A stretch of DNA of 64,000 nucleotides from Pseudomonas sp. ERMR1:02 (GTDB taxonomy: Bacteria; Pseudomonadota; Gammaproteobacteria; Pseudomonadales; Pseudomonadaceae). How positions within the stretch are numbered: position 1 is the stretch's first letter; each line of letters begins with the position of its first letter. Positions 1 to 8,021 of the stretch are shown piece after piece. The stretch lies in NCBI RefSeq assembly GCF_002277815.1, contig NZ_NKJI01000024.1, positions 19,562 through 83,561 of the forward strand, written 5' to 3'. The notes under the pieces are model-generated. The model had not been told where the DNA came from and ran no database searches. It saw only the letters and a program-made list of their open reading frames with translations. Made by a program: the position numbers and the translations under genes.

Positions 1-540
1 AAGCGCTTCAACCGAGTCATGATCCACAGGGTCATACTCGATCTGCCCAATGCTGAAGCGAATGTCATAACTGCGATGCGCCGTGGCGTTGCGTTCATCG
101 AGCATCTCTTCGAGCCGCGCCCTGATCGCCGTAATATCCACGCCACAAGAGCCCGTCAGCAAAGCAACAAAGGTGGCACCTTCCAGCCGGCCGATCACAT
201 CGCTTTCCCGAAAACCGATGCGCAGCACATCGGCATAGGTTTTCAGTGCGTTGTCGCCTTCCGCACGGCCATACAGGTAGTTGATACGCTTGAATTCATC
301 CAGATTGAAAAACAGCAGGGTCGCCGGTCTCTCCAGTTGCATGCAGGCCTCCAGCCCCAATTTAGCCAGGGCAATGAAGCCGTGTCGGTTGGGCAGCAAC
401 GTCAACTCATCCATGCTCGCCATCTGCACCCCGATCAGCTCTTGCTCGGCCTTACGGGCGAGATCGCGCAGAAGCTCGCGCTCCTGTTGTGACGTCCCTG
501 CACATACACCTGTCTTGTGCGGTTTGCCTGGAATCAGCAT
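1..540 (-). CDS. Degenerate GGDEF-domain protein (3' end outside window)
   Basis: Reading from the ATG at 540 the frame stays open for 180 codons to the left edge, so the gene is cut off. A short N-terminal helix with many Gln, Glu and Arg residues leads into a GGDEF fold: the entry motif MDELTLLPNRHGF is at about residues 43-55 and FFNLDEFKRIN at 77-87, with its metal-binding Asp81. The signature loop, normally GGDEF, reads EGATF (about 120-124), so diguanylate cyclase activity is unlikely and the domain may be a sensor or binding relic. GGGAG sits about 6 nt before the ATG. It is transcribed away from the cytochrome/oxidoreductase operon and may end with another domain beyond the window. 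Confidence 0.8.
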   Translation of the reverse strand, partial: MLIPGKPHKTGVCAGTSQQERELLRDLARKAEQELIGVQMASMDELTLLPNRHGFIALAKLGLEACMQLERPATLLFFNLDEFKRINYLYGRAEGDNALKTYADVLRIGFRESDVIGRLEGATFVALLTGSCGVDITAIRARLEEMLDERNATAHRSYDIRFSIGQIEYDPVDHDSVEAL

Positions 541-602
541 CACATACTCCCATGGAGGGTATGTTCTTTAGAGTCCTCGACACCGGTTTGACTCCGTGTT
601 CA

Positions 603-617
603 TTGACCGATGGTCAA
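603..617. promoter_or_regulatory. Short inverted repeat upstream of the GGDEF gene
   Basis: TTGACC-GAT-GGTCAA is a perfect 6-bp dyad lying 63 nt before the GGDEF start and overlapping the restored end of the cytochrome gene. It resembles a TetR-type operator, but the regulator is unknown and the site is short enough to be chance. Confidence 0.25.
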
Positions 618-621
618 GTAC

Positions 622-1194
622 CTAACACCGGGCAAGGCCCTCCTGCCTCGGCCCAGAGCTTGAACTGGGTGACAAAATATCGTGCGGCACCGGCACCGGT
701 GCGCGATTGCCGCCCGGATTCCAGCCCCACAGCACCAGTTTGTCTTCGCTGACGTGCTTGATCAGCGCCGCGAAATCCCGGTCGCCATTGCTCGCGCGGT
801 CCTTGATCATGCTGCACAGTTTGTCGGGCGGCAGGCCGATCCAGGCCATTTTGTGCGCCGCCGGCGGCAGGCTCCAATGCGGTGCGCCCGGGGGTGCCTT
901 GGGACCGTAACTGGCCGGCGGATTGGCATCGGCATGGCAAGTGGCACAGGGCAAACCCACTGCCCCTTTGCCGTCCATGCCCCGCACCACGTTCATCGCG
1001 TGGGGAGTTCCGGCATCGAACTGCAACGGTGAGTCGCCGGGAATGTGGCAGTTTTGGCAACGTGGACTCTGGAAGACTTTCTGCACGGTATCGAAAGCCT
1101 TTACGGCCTCCTTGTCGTCGGCGAACAACTCCGTTGCATAGATGAAAAGGCAAATCAGGATCACCGCGCCGAGTACCCAGTGATGTCGTTTCAT
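622..1194 (-). CDS. Di-heme c-type cytochrome of the molybdenum oxidoreductase operon, 3' end frameshifted
   Basis: The 190-residue product has an N-terminal hydrophobic export segment and two heme motifs, CQNCH and CATCH, so it should be a periplasmic c-type cytochrome. It lies 1 nt after the molybdopterin subunit gene and probably carries electrons from that enzyme to the respiratory chain, as the cytochromes of isoquinoline-oxidoreductase-type operons do. The last 16 residues as read (Ser/Gly/Arg-rich) do not look like the family. Adding one T to the T4 run (A4 on the plus strand at 674-677) gives an ending with FVTQFKLWAEAGGPCP, like relatives, and a stop at 614 (193 aa). The shift is probably a sequencing error or a very recent mutation. 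Confidence 0.85.
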   Translation of the reverse strand: MKRHHWVLGAVILICLFIYATELFADDKEAVKAFDTVQKVFQSPRCQNCHIPGDSPLQFDAGTPHAMNVVRGMDGKGAVGLPCATCHADANPPASYGPKAPPGAPHWSLPPAAHKMAWIGLPPDKLCSMIKDRASNGDRDFAALIKHVSEDKLVLWGWNPGGNRAPVPVPHDILSPSSSSGPRQEGLARC

Positions 1195-1195
1195 C

Positions 1196-3370
1196 TCACA
1201 CCCCCGACAGCTGCAGCGGCAGTTCCCGCAGGCGCTGCCCGGTCAGGGCGAACACCGCATTGGCCACTGCCGGCGCCGTGGGTGGCACACCGGCCTCACC
1301 GATGCCGCCGGGTTTTTCGCTGCTGGGCAGGATATGCACTTCGACCACGGGCATCTCGTTTAGCCGCAACACCTGATAATCGTGGTAGTTGGACTGCACC
1401 ACCTGCCCGTCCTTGATCGTCAGTTTGCTGTGCAAGGTGAAGCTCAGGCCGAAGGCGATGCACGACTCCATCTGCGCCGCGATGCTTTGCGGGTTGACCG
1501 CAATCCCGCAGTCCACCGCACACACCACCCGATGCACGCGAATCGCCAGGTTGTCCTGGGACACTTCGGCGACATGGGCCACGTAACTGCCGAAAGATTC
1601 ATGCACCGCCACGCCCAAGGCATGGCCGTCCGGCAACGGCCCTTTCCAATTGGCCTTCTCCACCGCAAGGTTCAGTACACCAAGGTGCCGAGGATGGTCC
1701 TTGAGCAAGGTGCGCCGGTACTCCACCGGATCCTTGCCCGCCGCCGTGGCGAGTTCATCGATCAGCGATTCCATGACGAAGGCGGTGTGGGTATGCCCCA
1801 CCGAACGCAGCCACAGCACGCTGATACCGGTCTTTGGCGAGTGCAGGTCAACTTGATGGTCAGCCAGACCTTCAATGTAGGGACTGTCCGCCACGCCTTC
1901 CACCGAGGTCCTGTCGATGCCGTTCTTGACCATGGCTGCTTCGAGCGAGGTGCCGGCCATGATCGACTGCCCGACCAGCACATGTTTCCACGCCATCGGC
2001 AGGCCATCAGCGCCCAGACCGACCCGCGCCTGATGCAGGAACGCCGAGCGGTAATAACCGCCACGGATATCATCCTCCCGCGCCCACACGGTTTTCACCG
2101 GCCCGCCTGCGGCTTTAGCGACCTGTACTGCTTCCGCGACAAAGTCCGAAGTCGGGTTGGCCCGTCGGCCGAAGCCACCGCCGAGGAACTCGGTGTGAAT
2201 CTCGACCTGTTCGGGTTTAAGCCCGGTGATTTTTCCGGCGATCATCTGGTCCAGGGTCTGGAACTGCGTACCGGTCCAGATCTCGCATTTGTCCTGGGTG
2301 ATTTTCACCGTGCAATTGAGCGGTTCCATCGGTGCATGGGCCAGGTAAGGCACGCTGTATTCAACGTCCAGGGTCTTGGTCGCTTTGGCCAACGCCGCCT
2401 TGGTATCACCGGCCTGGCTGGCCGGGAGGCCTGGGGTGGCGGCAAGTTTGCGAAAGCTCTCCAGCAGTTTCTGACTGTCGAGCCCGGTGTTCGGCCCCAG
2501 GTCCCATTCGACCTTTAGCGCATCACGCCCCAGTTTTGCCGCCCAATAGTGATCGGCGATCACCGCCACGCCGGTCGGCACCTGTACAACTTTGTGCACG
2601 CCGGGTACTGCCAGCGCTTCGGCGCCTTCAAAGGATTTGACGCTACCGCCGAACACCGGCGAACGGGCGACCATCGCCGTCATCAGGCCATCGAACTGCA
2701 CGTCCATGCCAAACTTCGCGCGGCCGGTGATTTTCTCCGGTGTATCCAGGCGCTTGGTGGGTTTGCCGATGATTTTCCAGTCTTTCGCGTCTTTAAGTTT
2801 GATCGATGCTGGGTCCGGTACCGGCAGCTTGCCGGCGTCATCGGCCAGTTCGCCGTAGGTGGCGCTCTGATCGCTGGCAATCACCACGCCCGATTCGGTG
2901 CGAACCTGCGAAGGCGCGACATTGAAGCGCTTGGCCGCCGCCTCGATCAACATCAACCGCGCCGCCGCACCAGCCTGGCGGTAGCGATCGAACTCCATCC
3001 GGGTCGAAGTCGAGCCGCCGGTGATCTGCATGCCGCCGAACCCGGCCAGACCATAGTCCTTGGCGGAGGCCGGGGAATGTTCGACGCGAATTTTCGACCA
3101 GTCGGCGTCCAGTTCTTCAGCGATCAACATGGTCAGGCCGGTCCAGATGCCCTGACCCATTTCCGAATGGCCGAGCAACACGGTGACGCTGTTGTCATTG
3201 CCGATGCGCAAAAAGGCATTGGGCGCGAACACGTCACCCTGATTCTCGGCGCCCATGGCAAAGCGGTGTTTACCTGGGATGACAAACGCGACCACCAGCC
3301 CGCCGCCAAGCACAACACTGCCCTTGAGAAATCCTCTTCGTGACAGCAGATTGAGGCTGTTCATGGCCAT
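1196..3370 (-). CDS. Isoquinoline 1-oxidoreductase-type molybdopterin-binding subunit (IorB-like), Tat-exported
   Basis: This 724-aa protein belongs to the xanthine oxidase family. A twin-arginine signal (LSRRGFLKG, then a hydrophobic stretch) starts at about residue 8, so the folded cofactor-loaded enzyme should be sent to the periplasm. Visible family motifs are GGGFGRRANPTSDF in the molybdopterin region and GGIGEAGVPPTAPA near the C-terminus, which carries the catalytic Glu. The ATG at 3370 overlaps the stop of the 2Fe-2S gene by one base (TGATG); a second ATG at 3364 is possible. There is no FAD subunit, so electrons should pass through the 2Fe-2S subunit to the downstream cytochrome c. 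The substrate is probably an N-heterocycle or aldehyde and cannot be told from sequence. Confidence 0.88.
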   Translation of the reverse strand: MAMNSLNLLSRRGFLKGSVVLGGGLVVAFVIPGKHRFAMGAENQGDVFAPNAFLRIGNDNSVTVLLGHSEMGQGIWTGLTMLIAEELDADWSKIRVEHSPASAKDYGLAGFGGMQITGGSTSTRMEFDRYRQAGAAARLMLIEAAAKRFNVAPSQVRTESGVVIASDQSATYGELADDAGKLPVPDPASIKLKDAKDWKIIGKPTKRLDTPEKITGRAKFGMDVQFDGLMTAMVARSPVFGGSVKSFEGAEALAVPGVHKVVQVPTGVAVIADHYWAAKLGRDALKVEWDLGPNTGLDSQKLLESFRKLAATPGLPASQAGDTKAALAKATKTLDVEYSVPYLAHAPMEPLNCTVKITQDKCEIWTGTQFQTLDQMIAGKITGLKPEQVEIHTEFLGGGFGRRANPTSDFVAEAVQVAKAAGGPVKTVWAREDDIRGGYYRSAFLHQARVGLGADGLPMAWKHVLVGQSIMAGTSLEAAMVKNGIDRTSVEGVADSPYIEGLADHQVDLHSPKTGISVLWLRSVGHTHTAFVMESLIDELATAAGKDPVEYRRTLLKDHPRHLGVLNLAVEKANWKGPLPDGHALGVAVHESFGSYVAHVAEVSQDNLAIRVHRVVCAVDCGIAVNPQSIAAQMESCIAFGLSFTLHSKLTIKDGQVVQSNYHDYQVLRLNEMPVVEVHILPSSEKPGGIGEAGVPPTAPAVANAVFALTGQRLRELPLQLSGV

Positions 3371-3825
3371 CAAGCCAATTGGGCGGCGCGTTTGACCGCG
3401 GCGCGAATTCTTGGATAGGTGCCGCAGCGACAGATGTTGCCGGACAACGCCTGATCGATGTCGCTGTCGGTCGGTTGCGCGATCTTCGCCAGCAACGCTG
3501 CCGCCGACATGATTTGCCCGGACTGGCAGTAACCGCACTGGACCACATCGAGCTCGGCCCAGGCTCGCTGCACCGGGTGCGAACCATCAATCGACAGCCC
3601 TTCGATGGTGAGGATTTTCTGGCCATGGGCCACGGCTGTGACGGGCGTGATGCAGGAACGTAGCGGCGCGCCGTCGATGTGCACGGTGCAGGCGCCGCAC
3701 TGGGCCATGCCGCAGCCGAACTTGGTTCCAGTCAGGTGCGCGACATCACGCAGGACCCAGAGCAGCGGCATGTCCGCGGGGACATCGAGTTCCTGGTCCT
3801 TGCCATTGATGTTGAGGGTCAGCAT
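3370..3825 (-). CDS. 2Fe-2S subunit of the molybdenum hydroxylase (IorA-like)
   Basis: The 151-aa product has the two-domain small-subunit layout: a plant-type ferredoxin domain with CGMAQCGAC (about residues 40-48) and a C-terminal helical domain with CGYCQSGQIM and CRCGTY, ligands for the second 2Fe-2S cluster. It has no export signal and should travel with the Tat-tagged large subunit. The start at 3825 was chosen because the ferredoxin fold begins at once (MLTLNINGK) and the sequence further upstream is REP repeat. It is the first gene of the operon (2Fe-2S, molybdopterin, cytochrome c). Confidence 0.9.
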   Translation of the reverse strand: MLTLNINGKDQELDVPADMPLLWVLRDVAHLTGTKFGCGMAQCGACTVHIDGAPLRSCITPVTAVAHGQKILTIEGLSIDGSHPVQRAWAELDVVQCGYCQSGQIMSAAALLAKIAQPTDSDIDQALSGNICRCGTYPRIRAAVKRAAQLA

Positions 3826-3846
3826 TGCGAAGGTCCGCCGTTTTTT

Positions 3847-3936
3847 GTAGGAGCAAAGCTTGCTCGCGATGGCGTCGGCACAAACCACATTGATGACAAC
3901 TGAGCCACCGCTATCGCGAGCAAGCTTTGCTCCTAC
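3847..3936. repeat. REP-like inverted doublet (GTAGGAGCaaaGCTTGCTCGCGA type)
   Basis: Two head-to-head copies of GTAGGAGCAAAGCTTGCTCGCGA face each other across about 45 nt, as in a Pseudomonas REP doublet. It lies in the upstream region of the iorA-like gene. Confidence 0.85.
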
Positions 3937-4023
3937 GGACGGCGGGTGCGTGCGCCTCGGGTTGTCTTTACAGCTAAGTCCAATTTGCCCGGCAAGCCGA
4001 GGTCTATCGACCACCGGTCACCA

Positions 4024-4120
4024 TAGGAGCGAGCCTGCTCGCAAAAAACGCCAGGACAACGCGGTCATTCAAGCGGGGCGCGTTATCGTTGGCGAACATC
4101 GCGAGCAAGCTCACTCCTAC
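4024..4120. repeat. REP-like inverted doublet
   Basis: TAGGAGCGAGCCTGCTCGC and its inverted partner GCGAGCAAGCTCACTCCTA are about 60 nt apart. The right arm overlaps the last codons of nnrS, which therefore end in repeat-derived residues (ELARD). Confidence 0.8.
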
Positions 4121-5258
4121 AAAGAATGCCGGTATAACGCAGCAGAAACAGTCCGAACGCCGAGCACCAGAGCAATGCAGACACCCCCAACCCAAACCCG
4201 GAAAACGGCACCAGCAACACCCGCGACAGCCCAGCCATCAGCACCAAGGCAAACCCCACGACAATTGCTTTCGAAGGCTGCAACGCTCGCCCTGTATGAC
4301 CCAGGCTGACCCGGGCAATCATCGCCAGAATCAATCCGCCCACACCGCCCACCGCCAACGAATGAGTGGCCAGACTCTGTTGCTGCATCCAGCCTGCATG
4401 CCACGAGGCCATGGCGAAAGCCGCCACCGCCAGCCAGACGTAGGACAGATACAGCGACCACAACAGCGGCACGCGCCACATGCCCCGATCGTGCCAACGC
4501 CACAACCGCAGCAGATGCAAAACGCCCATCAGCACAAACAGCGCCGCCAGCCAAAGCCGGGGAACGTCTTTCATTCCCAGGGCAAACGTCAGCGCCACAA
4601 GCAAACCACTCACCAGCAGGATCCGGGTCGGCCATGGATTGGCTGCAGGCTGTGCCGGACGATTCAAACCACGCTGAATGAAGAACGGGATCACTCGCCC
4701 GCCAATCACACTCATCAGCGCGCCCACCAGCCACAGAGCGGCCAGCACCCCACGTCGTTGCAGGCCAACGTCGTCGGTCGCGATGCCCCATAGCGTCATG
4801 GCCTGACACCCGGCCAACAACATGACCATTAGCAGGATCGGATAGTTGTCGCGCTTGCCGGCAGCCACCAGGTCACGTCCCAGCACCGCGGCCAGCAGCG
4901 GCAAAAAAGGCAGCTGCAAAAGAAGCAAAAATCCGCAAGGAATCGGCATAAGCCAAGCCAGTCGCGCCAGCAGCCAGACAAACATCAGCCCGATCAACGG
5001 CCAGCCATTGAGCCCCGGTCGACCGGTCCAGTTCGGCACCGCCGTCAGCAGGAACCCGGCAATGATCGCCACGGCAAACCCGAACGGCATTTCGTGGCGA
5101 TGCCAGGCCAGCATGCCGCCCACCGGCTGTGCGCCGGGCAAGCGGCCATACAGCCACAGTGCCCAGATCGCCACCGCCAGCACGGCGAACATGGCCCCCG
5201 CCAGAAAGAACGGGCGAAAACCAAGACTGAAGACAGGTGCCGCGACCAGTTTGCGCAT
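4083..5258 (-). CDS. nnrS: NnrS family heme/copper membrane protein
   Basis: This 391-residue, very hydrophobic protein has about 12 predicted membrane segments. It starts with the family signature LVAAPVFSLGFRPFFLAGA and has a conserved AWHRHEMPFGF motif whose His residues are likely metal ligands. NnrS proteins are inner-membrane proteins linked to nitric-oxide and nitrosative-stress tolerance in denitrifiers and related bacteria. The start at 5258 overlaps the stop of a 32-codon gene (TGATG), pointing to translational coupling. The C-terminal dozen residues come from a REP repeat, so the ancestral C-terminus was probably slightly different. No denitrification genes are nearby. Confidence 0.88.
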   Translation of the reverse strand: MRKLVAAPVFSLGFRPFFLAGAMFAVLAVAIWALWLYGRLPGAQPVGGMLAWHRHEMPFGFAVAIIAGFLLTAVPNWTGRPGLNGWPLIGLMFVWLLARLAWLMPIPCGFLLLLQLPFLPLLAAVLGRDLVAAGKRDNYPILLMVMLLAGCQAMTLWGIATDDVGLQRRGVLAALWLVGALMSVIGGRVIPFFIQRGLNRPAQPAANPWPTRILLVSGLLVALTFALGMKDVPRLWLAALFVLMGVLHLLRLWRWHDRGMWRVPLLWSLYLSYVWLAVAAFAMASWHAGWMQQQSLATHSLAVGGVGGLILAMIARVSLGHTGRALQPSKAIVVGFALVLMAGLSRVLLVPFSGFGLGVSALLWCSAFGLFLLRYTGILCRSELARDVRQR

Positions 5259-5356
5259 CAGGCCAGCGCCCCAGCCACCAGCATCGCCATGCCGACGCCG
5301 AGCACACGACTGCAAAGGTGCGGAACATTCTGAGGATTGCTGAAGAAATCGAACAT
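5258..5356 (-). CDS. 32-aa mini-protein translationally coupled to nnrS
   Basis: From the ATG at 5356 a 32-codon frame runs to a TGA whose last base is the A of the nnrS ATG. The peptide starts MFDFFSNPQNVPHL, contains one Cys, and ends with a hydrophobic GVGMAMLVAGALA stretch that could insert in the membrane or act as a membrane anchor. I do not recognise a family. The TGATG overlap suggests either a coupled leader controlling nnrS translation or a true small membrane partner. A weak AGGA/GGA purine stretch precedes the ATG. Confidence 0.55.
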   Translation of the reverse strand: MFDFFSNPQNVPHLCSRVLGVGMAMLVAGALA

Positions 5357-5520
5357 TTTCCGTAGTCCTGTGCAGTTCAGTTGTACGTTGGATGTATCAA
5401 GTCTCGTGCCAGATATTTACCCCATACGAATCAAGCCTTTGAGATGAACATGTCAAAAAGACTCTCCAAAAAACGGGTCAATTCGACTCGGCGCGCAGTC
5501 ATATTGACTAATGCCAATCC

Positions 5521-5618
5521 TGTAGGAGCTAGCTTGCTCGCGATGATGGCCAAGATGACGCGCACAGCCTGACTGGACGCGGCGTCCTCGGGTCTTTCGC
5601 GAGCGAGCTCGCTCCTAC
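5521..5618. repeat. REP-like inverted doublet in the nnrS-VOC intergenic region
   Basis: TGTAGGAGCTAGCTTGCTCGCGA faces TCGCGAGCGAGCTCGCTCCTAC. The gap between the mini-gene (5356) and the VOC gene (5724) holds this doublet and an AT-richer stretch at 5380-5515 that probably contains the nnrS promoter. Nothing else was recognised there. Confidence 0.85.
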
Positions 5619-5723
5619 GAAGAGCAGTTTTATGCCCACTTGGCGATCTACGGCACAACCAGGCGACCGGAGGCTGGCTACGCTGATAATCCAGCATGCA
5701 AAAACCTGCCAGGGAGACCCGCC

Positions 5724-6227
5724 ATGCTACATGTTCAAAAACTCACGCCCTGCCTGTGGTTCGACGATCAGGCAGAAGAGGCTGCAAAGTTTTACTGTTC
5801 GATCTTCGACCATTCGAAAATCACTGCGATCACCCATTATGGCCATGCCGGTTTCGAGTTCCACGGGCGACCCGAAGGTTCGGTGATGACGGTCAGCTTC
5901 GAGCTCGAAGGGCAAACTTTCACTGGCCTTAACGGCGGTCCGATGTTCAAGTTCAGCGAGGCGGTGTCGTTTCAGGTCAATTGCCAGACCCAAGAGGAAG
6001 TCGATCATTTCTGGGGATCCCTGTCAGCCGGCGGCGTGCCTCAGGCTCAACAATGCGGCTGGCTCAAGGACCAGTTCGGGTTGTCGTGGCAAATCGTGCC
6101 TGTGGCATTGATGGACATGATGAAAGACCCCGACACGAGCAAATCCCAACGTGCCATGGAAGCGATGCTGCAAATGAAAAAACTCGATATTGCCGCGCTC
6201 AAGCGAGCCTTTGACGGTGAGAGCTAA
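5724..6227 (+). CDS. VOC superfamily protein, PhnB / '3-demethylubiquinone methyltransferase' type
   Basis: The 167-aa protein has the PhnB-like glyoxalase fold: it starts MLHVQKLTPCLWFDDQAEEA, has the core FTGLNGGPMFKFSEAVSFQV and the segment CGWLKDQFGLSWQIVP. These proteins are cytoplasmic and mostly of unknown substrate; the methyltransferase name in databases is historical. The start at 5724 is supported by AGGGAGA 7 nt upstream. It sits 33 nt ahead of an AraC regulator on the same strand and may be co-transcribed with it. Confidence 0.85.
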   Translation: MLHVQKLTPCLWFDDQAEEAAKFYCSIFDHSKITAITHYGHAGFEFHGRPEGSVMTVSFELEGQTFTGLNGGPMFKFSEAVSFQVNCQTQEEVDHFWGSLSAGGVPQAQQCGWLKDQFGLSWQIVPVALMDMMKDPDTSKSQRAMEAMLQMKKLDIAALKRAFDGES

Positions 6228-6260
6228 TACACTCAGGCGCTGACCAGCCAAGGATCGACC

Positions 6261-7094
6261 ATGAAGCTCGCCAAGCCCAAGGACACCGACAAGGCCCCGC
6301 GCTTCTGGCGCGATGACGCCCTGCCCTTCATCGAGGCGCGCTCCATCGCCGACGGGCGCGAGGTCTGTTACACCCGACATTCCCACGCGCATTTTTCCAT
6401 CGGCGCGATCACCGCCGGGCGCAGTACGTATGTCCATGAGCAATCGCAGTTCGAAGTCAGTGCCGGCACCGTGGTGCTGATGAACCCCGGTGATGTCCAC
6501 GCCTGCAATCCGATTGACGACCAGCCCTGGTCGTACCTGATGCTCTATGTCGACGCCGCATGGCTCACCGACTTGCAGCATCAGCTCGGGTTCAGCGACG
6601 ATCTGGCGTTTCGCCGCTTTGCCGTCACCCATAAGCCGGACGCCTACCTGTTTGATGGCTTGAACAATTTGTATGAAGTCCTGGTCGATCAGCAGCAGGA
6701 TTTCCTGCGCAAGCACAGCGCAGCGGTGGAGTTTTTCACCGAGGTGCAACTACGGCTGAACCCGGTCGATCAACCGTTGCGCGAGCCCAACTTCAAACTG
6801 GAACGCGCCGCCGACTTCATCCGCGATCACTGCACGCAAATGCTCAAGCTCGAAGACATTTGCGAGGAGGCGCAATTGTCACCGTCCTATCTGATACGAG
6901 CCTTCAAGCAGCATTACGGCATGACGCCCCACGCCTTCCTGGTCAACCAGCGCATCCAGTTCGCCCGGGATCAATTGCGCAACGGCAAGCTGATCGCCGA
7001 TGTGGCGCTGGAAGCAGGATTTTCCGACCAGGCGCATTTTCAGCGGGCGTTCAAGCAGCATCTGGCGGCGACACCTGGACAATATCGCGGCTGA
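6261..7094 (+). CDS. AraC family transcriptional regulator with N-terminal cupin domain
   Basis: The 277-aa protein has an N-terminal AraC-type ligand domain (HSHAHFSIGAITAG, then VVLMNPGDVHACNP, about residues 40-90) and a C-terminal double helix-turn-helix at about 175-275 (EDICEEAQLSPSYLIRAFK; ADVALEAGFSDQAHFQRAFK). It converges on a LysE-type exporter gene across a REP doublet. AraC regulators with this cupin are often found beside LysE/RhtB exporters in Pseudomonas, so it may sense an amino acid or metabolite and activate that exporter. This is inference from position. Confidence 0.88.
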   Translation: MKLAKPKDTDKAPRFWRDDALPFIEARSIADGREVCYTRHSHAHFSIGAITAGRSTYVHEQSQFEVSAGTVVLMNPGDVHACNPIDDQPWSYLMLYVDAAWLTDLQHQLGFSDDLAFRRFAVTHKPDAYLFDGLNNLYEVLVDQQQDFLRKHSAAVEFFTEVQLRLNPVDQPLREPNFKLERAADFIRDHCTQMLKLEDICEEAQLSPSYLIRAFKQHYGMTPHAFLVNQRIQFARDQLRNGKLIADVALEAGFSDQAHFQRAFKQHLAATPGQYRG

Positions 7095-7112
7095 GTGAAT
7101 GGCGCCCTGTAT

Positions 7113-7200
7113 GTAGGAGCCGGCTTGCTGGCGAAAGCGGCGTATCAGTCAACATGGATGGCGCCTGACACACCGCTTTCGCCAGCAAGCCGGCTCCTAC
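7113..7200. repeat. REP-like inverted doublet (GTAGGAGCCGGCTTGCTGGCGAA type)
   Basis: The two arms, GTAGGAGCCGGCTTGCTGGC and GCCAGCAAGCCGGCTCCTAC, are fully complementary and lie between the convergent AraC and LysE genes. This position suits a bidirectional transcription or decay barrier. Confidence 0.88.
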
Positions 7201-7204
7201 AGGT

Positions 7205-7792
7205 CTACGGAATCAACAAATAAATGGCACTCACGGCCAGCATCAACGCCATCCCCCGATTGAACCAACGCATCCCCGCCGGGTTGTTCAAGTAACCGCG
7301 CAAAAACGTCCCGGCGTACGCCCAACAACCGACTGACAAGTAGCAGATCACCAGATACACCGCCGCGAACTGCCACACCAACCGCGCTTCGCCATCAGCG
7401 ACAAACGCCCCCATACCCGCCACGCAGGCCAGCCACGCTTTGGGGTTGAGCCATTGCATCACCGCGCCGTACAGCATCGACGGCGCACGGCCCGAGTCCT
7501 TCGCGTCAAGTTGCCCGTTGTCCGCCGCCAGTTTGAATGCCATGTACAACAGGAACGCCACACCGGCCCACTGCACCACTTGGGTCATGGCCGGCCAAAG
7601 CTGCAACAGCTCATGCAACCCCAGCCCCATCAGCACCAGCAGCAGGACAAACCCCAGGGTCGCCCCGGCCACATGCCGCTGACTGGCGCGAAAGCCGAAG
7701 CGCGCCCCCGAACTCAACGCCACGATATTCACCGGCCCCGGCGTTATCGAAGCAACCAGCGCAAACGCCGCCATGGACATCATCAGACTCAT
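7205..7792 (-). CDS. LysE/RhtB family amino-acid exporter
   Basis: The 195-aa product has about six membrane segments. It starts with a hydrophobic helix containing the family motif ASITPGPVNIVALSSGARFG (about residues 14-33) and has the WLNPKAWLACVAGMGAF segment typical of the family. LysE/RhtB proteins expel amino acids or related metabolites using the proton gradient. It converges on the AraC regulator gene. The specific substrate cannot be read from sequence. Confidence 0.88.
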   Translation of the reverse strand: MSLMMSMAAFALVASITPGPVNIVALSSGARFGFRASQRHVAGATLGFVLLLVLMGLGLHELLQLWPAMTQVVQWAGVAFLLYMAFKLAADNGQLDAKDSGRAPSMLYGAVMQWLNPKAWLACVAGMGAFVADGEARLVWQFAAVYLVICYLSVGCWAYAGTFLRGYLNNPAGMRWFNRGMALMLAVSAIYLLIP

Positions 7793-7894
7793 CGCACACC
7801 TTCTTCCTGTCAGTTGAACCAGGCCTCAAGGTAAAGAGCCCTCCGGTGCACGTATTGAAGAAAACTGCCCTGCGCGCCTAATGCCTCGGCCCCT

Positions 7895-7993
7895 TGTAGG
7901 AGCTGGCTTGCCAGCGAAGAACCCAAGAGATACACGTGAAGCCAGTCAATACGAGTCATCGTTGACGACCATCGCTGGCAAGCCAGCTCCTAC
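7895..7993. repeat. REP-like inverted doublet (TGTAGGAGCTGGCTTGCCAGCGA type)
   Basis: TGTAGGAGCTGGCTTGCCAGCGA and its inverse are about 50 nt apart. The doublet fills most of the gap between the LysE start and the end of the MocR gene. Confidence 0.88.
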
Positions 7994-8021
7994 ATTCTGA
8001 ACTGACCACCACCCAGTACTG

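Noticed and set aside
5388..5400. TTGGATGTATCAA upstream of nnrS, like an Anr/FNR box.
   Set aside because: The half-sites are one base too close (13 instead of 14 nt) and the left half is imperfect (TTGGA). A missing base is conceivable here but cannot be shown.
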